A stretch of 16,857 bases of DNA, from positions 1 to 16,857 of the forward strand of contig JAOAJQ010000010.1 in the NCBI GenBank assembly GCA_026414125.1, in the 5' to 3' direction. The position numbers were made by a program, and so were the translations under genes. Positions within the stretch are counted from its first letter, which is position 1; each line of letters opens with the position of its first letter. The notes under the pieces were generated by a model. That model ran no database searches. It was not told the DNA's origin and saw only the letters and a program-made list of their open reading frames with translations. Origin of the DNA: Thermoproteota archaeon (GTDB lineage Archaea; Thermoproteota; EX4484-205; JAAOZP01). This document shows positions 1-5,952 of the stretch, one piece after another.

Positions 1-314
1 GTGTAGACCAGTTTGAAAGGTGGGCACATGGCTTCGACAAGCCGGACCCAAAGAAAGTGCGCATAAGGAATATCAGGAACCCCGGTTATGATGGTTTTCT
101 CAAGACTTATCCCGGCTTCAGCCAAGGCTAGATGGAGCATTTGAAGCCTCTCGCCGAATGTGAACGGGTTATCCTTGTCGTGGCTCGTCAGCGAGCTGCC
201 CACAGCGATAATAATACTGTCATGGTTTGAGACAACATGTCTTATAGCATGTATGTGGCCATTATGCACAGGCTGGAAACGCCCCACGTAAAGCGGGTAT
301 GGCTCACTTCTCAT
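1..314 (-). CDS. nadM: Archaeal-type nicotinamide-nucleotide adenylyltransferase, C-terminus cut by window edge
   Basis: This enzyme transfers AMP from ATP to NMN to make NAD+ in the cytoplasm. The visible 104 residues start with YPLYVGRFQPVHNGHIHAI, which carries the nucleotidyltransferase signature GRFQPxHxGH. They continue with GSSLTSHDKDNPFTFGERL, which matches the archaeal NadM pattern GS(A/S)xxSHxxxNPFTxGER. The ISTGTR-like C-terminal ATP motif would lie beyond the left edge. I chose the ATG at 314 because it sits just ahead of the first strand, as in relatives; an in-frame ATG at 335 would add seven residues (MVAPGCG). The gene follows rtcA on the same strand with 12-32 nt between them, so the two are probably cotranscribed. 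Family assignment is firm; the exact start is not. Confidence 0.93.
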   Translation of the reverse strand, partial: MRSEPYPLYVGRFQPVHNGHIHAIRHVVSNHDSIIIAVGSSLTSHDKDNPFTFGERLQMLHLALAEAGISLEKTIITGVPDIPYAHFLWVRLVEAMCPPFKLVY

Positions 315-346
315 ACCGCAACCCGGGGCAACCATATTGATAAACA

Positions 347-1429
347 TTAGGCTGCCGGACGCTTGAATCCCACACCTTCAACAGCGTAGCCTCCAGGAGC
401 TCCGGCACCACCCTCAACCTGGAACCTGACTGGGAGAAAGAGCTCGACAAGCCTTATCGTCGTCAAAGTGTGGAGAGTAATTTCACTGGTCTTAAGCTTC
501 GAAACCCCTTTGGCTAGGGCAGCGTAAACCACAAGCTGGTCGGCGAGATTCTTGTCAACCGGCGCCCCTGCTTCAACCTGCTTGATGAACTCTGAAGCAG
601 CCTCAAGCCCAACCCTTTCAGAAGGCTTGCCTCTTTCCCCAAGGCTGCTGGAGGCGAAAACAACATTGTTTTCAAGCGTCCCGAGAATCATGATGCCGCA
701 GCCAGGGTCGAGCGGAGCATTACTCTCCTCTCCCGTCATGAACTCTACCTCCACGCTCGGCTTAACCCTGAGCCTCCTAGCTAGCTCGAGCGAGGCTGAA
801 TGGGCGATTCTATCAGCCACATGCCGGGGCAGCCTAGCGGTGTAAACCAGTATCCGAACACTCTGCAGCCCGGTGAACACGGTTAGGTTGAAAGGCTTGA
901 GGACCTCAACCGGCCTAGACCTGAACCTTACGATGCCCCCGCCCCTAGGGTAGAAACCCCTCCGCTCAACAACAATATCCACATGATAACCCATTTCAGC
1001 GAGAACCCTGGCGAGAACCTCCTTAACATAGTCTATCGGGGGCGCCCTAGGATTGTTCGTCCCACCCTTAAGAATAAGATTGGCTCCTCGGCTTGAAAAA
1101 GCTAAAACAGGCATCAAGGCTTGGAGGACCAGTGGAATGCTTCCAGCGGTTCCAACGTCAAGAGTAGCCTCCAGAGCCTCAGCCTCATCCGGAGTGAAAA
1201 ATATCTCCCTTGAGCCTACCTGAAGGCCCTCAACCCTGGCGCCGGTTAAACGGGCGACAGCATTCACAGCGGAGAAGTGCTGCGGCCTTAAACCAGGGTT
1301 GGACCGCCTAGCCCTAATGTTGAAAACCCTGACGGGCCTCCTGAGAAGGGCTGAAAGAGCCACCGCGGTTCTTAAAACCTGGCCCCCGCCCTCGCCCATT
1401 GAGCCGTCTATCTCAAGAGTCTCAACCAT
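347..1429 (-). CDS. rtcA: RNA 3'-terminal phosphate cyclase
   Basis: RtcA converts an RNA 3'-phosphate end to a 2',3'-cyclic phosphate through a covalent enzyme-AMP intermediate, using ATP. The 360-residue length is normal for the family. The N-terminus has the conserved IDGSMGEGGGQVLRTA stretch (about residues 8-23), followed by RxNPGLRPQH (about 43-52) and GGTNNPRAPPIDY near 122-134. The C-terminal part has NLADQL and then TLHTLTT. His320 in this last motif aligns with the adenylated histidine of Escherichia coli RtcA (SCHLLTN), and the following ELFLPVRF also matches. It is the first gene of a minus-strand pair with nadM. Its ATG lies about 37 nt from the centre of a symmetric TATA element shared with psmB, so a short leader is likely. 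Nothing looks truncated or shifted. Confidence 0.95.
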   Translation of the reverse strand: MVETLEIDGSMGEGGGQVLRTAVALSALLRRPVRVFNIRARRSNPGLRPQHFSAVNAVARLTGARVEGLQVGSREIFFTPDEAEALEATLDVGTAGSIPLVLQALMPVLAFSSRGANLILKGGTNNPRAPPIDYVKEVLARVLAEMGYHVDIVVERRGFYPRGGGIVRFRSRPVEVLKPFNLTVFTGLQSVRILVYTARLPRHVADRIAHSASLELARRLRVKPSVEVEFMTGEESNAPLDPGCGIMILGTLENNVVFASSSLGERGKPSERVGLEAASEFIKQVEAGAPVDKNLADQLVVYAALAKGVSKLKTSEITLHTLTTIRLVELFLPVRFQVEGGAGAPGGYAVEGVGFKRPAA

Positions 1430-1454
1430 GGCTCAGCATTAGGCTTAGGCGGAG

Positions 1455-1470
1455 GCTTTTCTATAAAAGC
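1455..1470. promoter_or_regulatory. Symmetric TATA element between rtcA and psmB
   Basis: GCTTTT-CTAT-AAAAGC is a perfect 6-4-6 inverted repeat with a TATA-like core on both strands. Its centre is 37 nt from the rtcA ATG on one side and 58 nt from the psmB ATG on the other. Archaeal initiation about 25 nt from the TATA box would give psmB a leader near 29 nt. That leader contains an AGGTGG ribosome binding site at 1506-1511. The element may serve one or both genes. Confidence 0.5.
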
Positions 1471-1520
1471 TTATTTTCACCCGGGACCCGTGGAAGAGCG
1501 GAGAAAGGTGGTTAGTAAAC

Positions 1521-2117
1521 ATGGGTGAATACGTGCCTGGCGCCACTGTCGTAGGGCTTGTCTACAGGGACGGGGTTATTCTAGGGGCGGACAGGAGAGC
1601 AGCCTACGGGACATTCATAATAGGGAAGTCAGTCAAGAAAATATTCCAGATAACTCCGAAAATAGGCCTAGCGTCAGCAGGCCTAATATCTGATGTTCAG
1701 ACGATAGTTAGGGAGCTGAACTATCATGCTAGAATGTTCCAGTATAATACTTCGAGAGAGATAACTGCGAAAGCCCTTTCAAAACTATTGTCTAACATTC
1801 TCTTCGCCAACAGGCTCTACCCGTTGATAACCCAGACCATCATCGGGGGCTTCACGTTTAACACTCACGGAATATATGCGTTAGACGCACTCGGCTCAGT
1901 CATAGAGGACAAGTATGCTGCAGCCGGAAGCGGAACAGAGGTGGCGCTCGGAATACTGGAGGCAGAATACAGAGACGGGTTGAGCATGGAGAATGCTAAG
2001 CAGCTTGTTCTGAAAGCAATAAGAACAGCTCTTCAGAGAGACTCGGCAAGTGGAAACGGGATTGACCTGCTGATTCTGGATAAGGCTGGGCCGGCTGAGG
2101 AAAACTACCCTGGTTGA
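1521..2117 (+). CDS. psmB: Proteasome beta subunit, apparently lacking the catalytic threonine
   Basis: This is a beta-ring subunit of the archaeal 20S proteasome in the cytoplasm. The fold markers are clear: GVILGADRRAAYG, FQITPKIGLASAGLISD, GSGTEVALG and RDSASGNGIDL. Aligned by eye to Thermoplasma acidophilum (TTTVGITLKD...), the segment PGATVVGLVYRD places Ala8 where the mature Thr1 nucleophile should be, with Thr9 at position 2. The Asp17 (Glu/Asp site), Lys33, and the Ser and Asp of GSG/RDSASG are retained. Crenarchaeota commonly encode a second beta subunit of this kind; a remembered Sulfolobus sequence beginning PATAVGL is very similar. The subunit is therefore probably structural or regulatory, with an active partner encoded elsewhere. 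The ATG start is backed by an AGGTGG ribosome binding site nine nt upstream. The family is certain; lack of activity is inferred. Confidence 0.92.
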   Translation: MGEYVPGATVVGLVYRDGVILGADRRAAYGTFIIGKSVKKIFQITPKIGLASAGLISDVQTIVRELNYHARMFQYNTSREITAKALSKLLSNILFANRLYPLITQTIIGGFTFNTHGIYALDALGSVIEDKYAAAGSGTEVALGILEAEYRDGLSMENAKQLVLKAIRTALQRDSASGNGIDLLILDKAGPAEENYPG

Positions 2118-2142
2118 AAAACTCCGGCGACAGACAGTTGGA

Positions 2143-2162
2143 GCTTTTAAACCGTTTTTAAA
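2143..2162 (+). promoter_or_regulatory. TATA-like elements upstream of the gene at 2175
   Basis: Two AT-rich stretches, GAGCTTTTAAACC (about 2141-2153) and GTTTTTAAATT (about 2154-2164), lie in the 57-nt gap after psmB. The first is centred about 27 nt from the GTG at 2175, which fits a leaderless start. The small gene may therefore have its own promoter in addition to readthrough from psmB. Confidence 0.4.
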
Positions 2163-2174
2163 TTCTAAACAGGC

Positions 2175-2501
2175 GTGAGCGGGAAGCCTCGTGAAGACGT
2201 TAGAAGCATCGCTGAAACCTACGGGGAGCTCAGGCACCAGGCTGAGGAGAATATCAGGAGAATGAGGGAATGCTCGAAAACGCTTTTCAAAGCCTTCCTG
2301 AGGTATGCGGAAGCCAGGAGAGGCGAGGGAATCGGGGCTCGGGATCTTTTGAACGCTTTCCTCTCTGAGGAGCTTGGTTTAGAAGGTGAGCAGAATAAGA
2401 GCACGAGGCTCTCGCTGGCGAGAAGATTCTACGCTCTGGCTAGGAGCTGCTCACGGAATCAGGCGGGGCAGGCTAGTCTCCTTCAATACTTTGAGCACTA
2501 G
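2175..2501 (+). CDS. Small, mostly helical, charged protein of unknown function
   Basis: I do not recognise this 108-residue protein. It is rich in Arg, Glu, Leu and Ala and reads as three or four amphipathic helices: about residues 8-33, 35-48, 55-67 and 76-106. It has no signal peptide, membrane segment, Cys-rich metal site or nucleotide-binding motif. The pattern could fit a small protein- or nucleic-acid-binding helical bundle, but nothing supports a specific role. It begins with GTG, has no clear ribosome binding site, and follows psmB by 57 nt on the same strand. A TATA-like element sits about 27 nt ahead, so it may be transcribed alone. Codon use looks like the neighbouring genes (many AGG/AGA arginines), which argues for a real gene. 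Confidence 0.65.
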   Translation: MSGKPREDVRSIAETYGELRHQAEENIRRMRECSKTLFKAFLRYAEARRGEGIGARDLLNAFLSEELGLEGEQNKSTRLSLARRFYALARSCSRNQAGQASLLQYFEH

Positions 2502-2533
2502 CTTTAGCCGAGCTGAATCCTGAGCCTTGGAAA

Positions 2534-2549
2534 CAGGCTTATTAGCCTG
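2534..2549. promoter_or_regulatory. Inverted repeat over the TATA region of the Gfo/Idh/MocA gene
   Basis: CAGGCT-TATT-AGCCTG is a perfect 6-4-6 inverted repeat. Its AT core (GCTTATTAG) is centred 25 nt before the GTG start at 2567, where a TATA box for a leaderless transcript should be. A dimeric regulator bound here would block TBP, so this is a candidate repressor operator. Confidence 0.5.
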
Positions 2550-2566
2550 AAAAACCTCTGTAGACA

Positions 2567-3709
2567 GTGTTGGCTAGGAGAATCGGATTTGGAGTCGTAG
2601 GCTGCGGAGGTGCTGCGAGAACACTGTATGAACCTGCCTTCCGGTTCCTCAGAAAAGGGAGAATAATGGCTGCGATGGACGTTGACGAATCAAGGGCGAG
2701 AATCTTCAGTGAAACTTATGGTGTTCCGAAACACTACACTCGTCTAGAAGACATTCTCAGGGACGAGGAGGTTGAGGCAGTCATAGTTTTAACGCCGCCG
2801 CACCACCATTTTGAGCCGGTAGTAAAGGCAGCGGAACACGGGAAACACGTTTACTGCGAGAAGCCGTTTGCGCCAACGATCCATGAGGCTGACGAGATGA
2901 TTGAAGCATGTAGGAGGAGCAGCGTCAAGCTCATGGTCGGGTTCATGAAGCGTTTCAACAGGTCTTTCAGGCAGGTCAAGAAGCTTATAGACGGTGGGGA
3001 ACTGGGCCAAGTCTTCGAGCTGAGGGAGAGATGGGACAACGCGAGGGTCTGGAGGATGAGTGAAGACCAGTATAGGTTGAAGCTCTACTCGGGCGGGGGC
3101 TTCCTGCAGGAGGATGGTTCACACCCCTTGGACGTGGCAAGATGGTGGCTGGGGGAGGTTGAGGAGGTTAACGCCTACGTAGACATAGTTGCGCCGGACA
3201 GGCATGAGACTGAGGACACGGCTTGCGTAACCCTGAAGCATAGTAGCGGGGCACTAAGTACCTTGCACATAATGATGGCGGCGCACACGACCGGGGAGGA
3301 GAGCTACGAGGCCTTCGGGACAAGGGGCACGCTTGTGATGAAATGGCTGTACCACAGCTCTAGGTCTCCGGAGCCGGCCTTGATACACCTGTACAGGGGC
3401 AGCAGGGAGACTATTGACCTTACTCTACAATGCTCTTGGAACCCGCTTGCCGAGCTCAGGGAAAACTGGCAGTACCTCAATGAGCTTGAACACTTCTGCG
3501 ACTGCATCATTAAGGATGAGGAGCCTGCTTGCAAGGGTGAAGACGGCAGGGCTGTGGTTGAAATCGTTAACGCAGCTTATCTTTCAGCCTGGAGGAGGGA
3601 GAGAGTAAGGCTGCCTCTGAGGGAAACCCCGAGCTTCAAAGAGTTCTTCACAAGGCTACGCTCAGAAAGCCCGTGGGCAATCGGCGAAGACTGGAGAAGC
3701 TGGTACTAG
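2567..3709 (+). CDS. Gfo/Idh/MocA-family NAD(P)-dependent sugar or inositol dehydrogenase
   Basis: This family oxidises or reduces sugars, inositols or sugar derivatives with NAD(P) in the cytoplasm. The N-terminal Rossmann fold has GVVGCGGAA (residues 9-17), followed by DVDESRA near 38-44. The conserved EKP motif is present in YCEKPFAPT (98-100), with Lys99 the usual catalytic lysine. The C-terminal substrate domain has GGGFLQEDGSHPLDVARWW, giving the family pattern DxxHxxD (Asp183, His186, Asp189), where His186 is the usual catalytic partner. The 380-residue length is typical. Translation starts at GTG 2567, with a TTG alternative one codon later; the TATA-like core 25 nt upstream fits the first. 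The gene is convergent with a ThuA-like gene, and the two families are often found together in sugar loci. The substrate cannot be read from the sequence. Confidence 0.9.
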   Translation: MLARRIGFGVVGCGGAARTLYEPAFRFLRKGRIMAAMDVDESRARIFSETYGVPKHYTRLEDILRDEEVEAVIVLTPPHHHFEPVVKAAEHGKHVYCEKPFAPTIHEADEMIEACRRSSVKLMVGFMKRFNRSFRQVKKLIDGGELGQVFELRERWDNARVWRMSEDQYRLKLYSGGGFLQEDGSHPLDVARWWLGEVEEVNAYVDIVAPDRHETEDTACVTLKHSSGALSTLHIMMAAHTTGEESYEAFGTRGTLVMKWLYHSSRSPEPALIHLYRGSRETIDLTLQCSWNPLAELRENWQYLNELEHFCDCIIKDEEPACKGEDGRAVVEIVNAAYLSAWRRERVRLPLRETPSFKEFFTRLRSESPWAIGEDWRSWY

Positions 3710-3762
3710 CACTACACGCTTCACCGGAGCTCAGACGGGAGCCCTACCGTGTAGACGTGTCG

Positions 3763-4494
3763 CTAAAGGGGCTCCAGAGGCTTAACGTTGCCGTGAACAG
3801 GCTTAGGCCTGTCAACCGGGGCGCACCATTTCACAGCGTTCCCAATGACCCTTAGAACATTAGAATCGTAATAGGTCGGATAAGTCTCGTGACCCGGCCT
3901 GAAGTAGAATACTTTACCCAGACCCCTGTAGAAACAGCAGCCGCTTCTGAAAACCTCGCCCCCCTTAAACCAGCTTATGAAGACAAGCTCATCCGGCTGA
4001 GGTATTTCAAACGGCTCACCGTACATCTCCTCATGCTCAACCTCGAAATAGTCGCCCAAGCCCTCAGCAATAGGGTGGCCTCCTCCCACAACCCATATCC
4101 TCTCCTTCTCCCCCGCCTCTCTCCATTTAACGTTGCACGGAGTACCCATTAGACGCCTGAAAATCTTTGAGAGATGCGCTGAATGCAGGGCGATAAGTCC
4201 CATGCCATCGTTAACAATCCTCCGGTAAACCCTTTCAACAACGCTGTCTTCAACCCGCTCGTGAGCCATGTGGCCCCACCATACGAGGACATCAGTATTG
4301 TTCAAAACATCCTCGGTTAAACCGTGCTCAGGCTCGCTCAGCGTCGCCGTCCTCGTTTCAAAACCTTGGCTGCGAAGAAAACTCGATATAACACTATGCA
4401 TCCCATCCGGGTAGATCTCCGCAATTCGGGGGTCCTGCTTCTCATGCAGAAACTCGTTCCAAACAGTCACACGTATCCTCCTCAAAACCCTCAC
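3763..4494 (-). CDS. ThuA-like protein (trehalose-utilisation family, class I glutamine-amidotransferase-like fold)
   Basis: ThuA-like proteins are cytoplasmic and have a class I glutamine-amidotransferase-like fold. They occur in sugar loci, and ThuA itself is tied to trehalose and disaccharide catabolism through 3-keto derivatives. The start RIRVTVWNEFLHEKQDP, then IYPDGMHSVI (28-37), VWWGHMAHE (71-79) and GLIALHSAH (99-107) are strongly diagnostic. The 243-residue length is typical. The annotated start is GTG 4494. An AGGAGG at codons 5-6 sits six nt ahead of an internal GTG at 4470, which would give a protein beginning TVWNEF. The later start is equally credible, as many relatives begin close to this point. 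The stop is 53 nt from the stop of the convergent dehydrogenase gene. Family is confident; biochemical function is not. Confidence 0.9.
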   Translation of the reverse strand: MRVLRRIRVTVWNEFLHEKQDPRIAEIYPDGMHSVISSFLRSQGFETRTATLSEPEHGLTEDVLNNTDVLVWWGHMAHERVEDSVVERVYRRIVNDGMGLIALHSAHLSKIFRRLMGTPCNVKWREAGEKERIWVVGGGHPIAEGLGDYFEVEHEEMYGEPFEIPQPDELVFISWFKGGEVFRSGCCFYRGLGKVFYFRPGHETYPTYYDSNVLRVIGNAVKWCAPVDRPKPVHGNVKPLEPL

Positions 4495-4624
4495 CCAGCA
4501 GGGTTAATCCGGGGCTGAAGATAAGTCTTCCTCCTGCGGTAGAGCAGGCTGGAAATATTGGAGACACGGCAGTCAGGTTTCAGCAATAAACAGGGTTCAA
4601 AAATCTCTTTTTTAAGGCCGTAAA

Positions 4625-4749
4625 ACACGCTTGCCTAAGGAAATAAATGGTAGCGTGTCCTCCCCCCGGTTAAACTGGGCCTGGGTAAACAGGGTTAACC
4701 AGAAAAGCCGATAAACACTCCTTTTCCAGATCAGAGTGTCCAAATCGGC
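4625..4749 (-). ncRNA. Candidate structured RNA made of three hairpins
   Basis: Three stems lie end to end. ACACGCT (4625-4631) pairs with AGCGTGT (4652-4658). GGTTAA (4668-4673) pairs with TTAACC (4695-4700). GCCGAT (4707-4712) pairs with ATCGGC (4744-4749), enclosing ACACTC (4715-4720) paired with GAGTGT (4734-4739). In the minus-strand sense the middle stem gains a G-U and a further C-G pair (CUGGUUAA/UUAACCGG), and the last hairpin is followed by a short T-run. A TATA-like stretch near 4788-4798 could initiate that strand. The strand is a guess. It could instead be an untranslated leader or simply a regulatory DNA region. Confidence 0.3.
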
Positions 4750-4834
4750 CCTTTCGAAGAAAAGAACCATTAAGAACCTTTCTAAACCGAAATAAAGCCT
4801 TTTCCAAGAGATTTCTTTGAAAAAACGTTAAAAC

Positions 4835-4844
4835 GCTTATTAGA
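4835..4844 (+). promoter_or_regulatory. TATA-like promoter of the secreted-protein gene
   Basis: AAAACGCTTATTAGAAC has its AT core about 35 nt before the ATG at 4875, so a short leader is expected. The nine-base core GCTTATTAG is identical to that in the dehydrogenase promoter at 2538-2546, but here it is not part of an inverted repeat. Confidence 0.45.
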
Positions 4845-4874
4845 ACTAATTTAGAAGAGTTTTTGTGAAAAACA

Positions 4875-5888
4875 ATGAGGAGAATAAGGATCATCACAGT
4901 CAGCCTCCTGTTGACCACAGTAGCAATACTTGCATTAGCTCAGGCGGAGCCTATAAGCCAGTTTATAACCGGGTTGGGAAGATCAGTACAGCAGGCTGAC
5001 CAGGAATCCAACGTGCAGGATGCTCAGCCAAACCAGTCTCCGCCGGTGGAAGAAACAGGCGAAGCACCTACGCTCTCAACTGATAAGACGGAATACATTG
5101 TTGATGAGACAGTGTTCTTCTCGGGAACCGGCTACGCTCCTGACGGAGAGTATTATGTGATAGTGATAAAGTTCAATGGAGAAGTCAAAGGCACGGTACG
5201 GTTTGTTTCCACATCCGAGGCGTCAGATTCAGACGAGGACTCAACACCCCTTGGCTCAATACCTCCTGAAACAAGTTGGAGAATACCCTTCGACGCTGAG
5301 GGCGGGACATACGTTGCCGAGGTTTTTGAAGCAGCCGAGCATTCTGAAGAGAAGGTTGACGGAACCCCGCTGGCTTCAGTCGAATTCCAGGTTGATGACT
5401 CAATGGAGGCTAGGGCTGAAGCAATCCGCCGTGAGCTCGAAGCATTGAACGAGGCTGTTGAGGCGGATGTAGAAGGGATAGAGGTCAGCTTGACTCAGAA
5501 GATAAGCGTGGTTTCGAAGAAGATAGAGCAATTTACTAAATGGGTTGAGGAGGATAAGGAAAATACTGCTGCTAACATGCTTAATGCTGCAATGAACAAC
5601 CTGAAAGCGTTAATCCACCATGTTGAGGCGCAGAAGGGTAAGCATATAGGCGAGGAGACCGCGGACCAGCTTATAGCCCAGGTCCAGGAGCTCATAGAGA
5701 AAATGGAGACAACGATCTCCGACTTGGATACGAGGGGGAAGGGGAAACAGGTTTCAACACAAACCCGAATACGGGAGCGAGAAATGAAGACAGAGAGGGA
5801 GATGGAAAGAGAAATGGAGATTGAGAGAGAAGGGAAGGGGCAGGGAAACAGCAACGGCAAGGGGAAGGCTAAAGGCAAAGACAAGTAG
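4875..5888 (+). CDS. Secreted protein with Ig-like beta domain, helical region and highly charged C-terminal tail
   Basis: I do not recognise a named family. Residues 1-24 form a signal peptide: RRIR, a hydrophobic core (about 6-22), and an ALAQA cleavage site, so the protein is exported. Residues 25-64 are a polar linker rich in Gln, Glu and Pro. Residues 65-173 look like a beta-sandwich of the Ig or macroglobulin type (LSTDKTEYIVDETVFFSGTG, YYVIVIKFNGEVKG, GTYVAEVFEA). Residues 176-286 are predicted helices or coiled coil rich in Glu, Ala and Leu. Residues 287-337 are low complexity: first Arg/Glu/Met repeats (REREM, EREMEREME), then GKGKGKAKGKDK. There is no C-terminal membrane anchor or sorting motif. 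Its role could be in cell-surface adhesion or binding of polymers or minerals, but this is open. The ATG fits the upstream TATA; the gene is divergent from the ThuA-like gene. Confidence 0.8.
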   Translation: MRRIRIITVSLLLTTVAILALAQAEPISQFITGLGRSVQQADQESNVQDAQPNQSPPVEETGEAPTLSTDKTEYIVDETVFFSGTGYAPDGEYYVIVIKFNGEVKGTVRFVSTSEASDSDEDSTPLGSIPPETSWRIPFDAEGGTYVAEVFEAAEHSEEKVDGTPLASVEFQVDDSMEARAEAIRRELEALNEAVEADVEGIEVSLTQKISVVSKKIEQFTKWVEEDKENTAANMLNAAMNNLKALIHHVEAQKGKHIGEETADQLIAQVQELIEKMETTISDLDTRGKGKQVSTQTRIREREMKTEREMEREMEIEREGKGQGNSNGKGKAKGKDK

Positions 5889-5894
5889 AAAAAG

Positions 5895-5921
5895 AATCTT
5901 CTTCTCTTTTTGATGATTTTC
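5895..5921 (+). terminator. Pyrimidine-rich terminator-like stretch after the secreted-protein gene
   Basis: A run of T-rich sequence (CTTCTTCTCTTTTTGATGATT) begins a few nt after the stop at 5888. Archaeal transcription often ends at T-rich tracts without a hairpin. On the other strand, TTTTTATTTCTTC at about 5938-5950 follows the GH28 stop and may end that convergent gene. Confidence 0.35.
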
Positions 5922-5952
5922 TAGGTCGACAAGCTCGAAGAAATAAAAACCA

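Larger units (their letters stand above)
4495..4874. other. 380-nt gap between divergent genes, rich in potential hairpins
   Basis: This gap has no convincing coding sequence on either strand; the reading frames crossing it lack family features and start signals. It contains the weak promoter region of the ThuA-like gene (CTTATC near 4518-4526 on the minus strand). It also has short hairpins GAAGA-taag-TCTTC (4517-4530) and CCTGC-ggtaga-GCAGG (4533-4548), the larger hairpin cluster described separately, and the promoter of the secreted-protein gene. A T-run with TATA character lies at 4608-4618. Confidence 0.6.

Noticed and set aside
4590..4606. GGGTTCAAAAATCTC looks like a tRNA T-loop.
   Set aside because: The closing base after the loop does not pair with G53, the stem is not complementary, and no acceptor, D or anticodon arm is found around it.
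4670..4918. An 82-codon minus-strand frame across the hairpin-rich gap.
   Set aside because: It runs into the signal-peptide region of the plus-strand gene, has no promoter or ribosome binding site at its start, and its composition is not protein-like.
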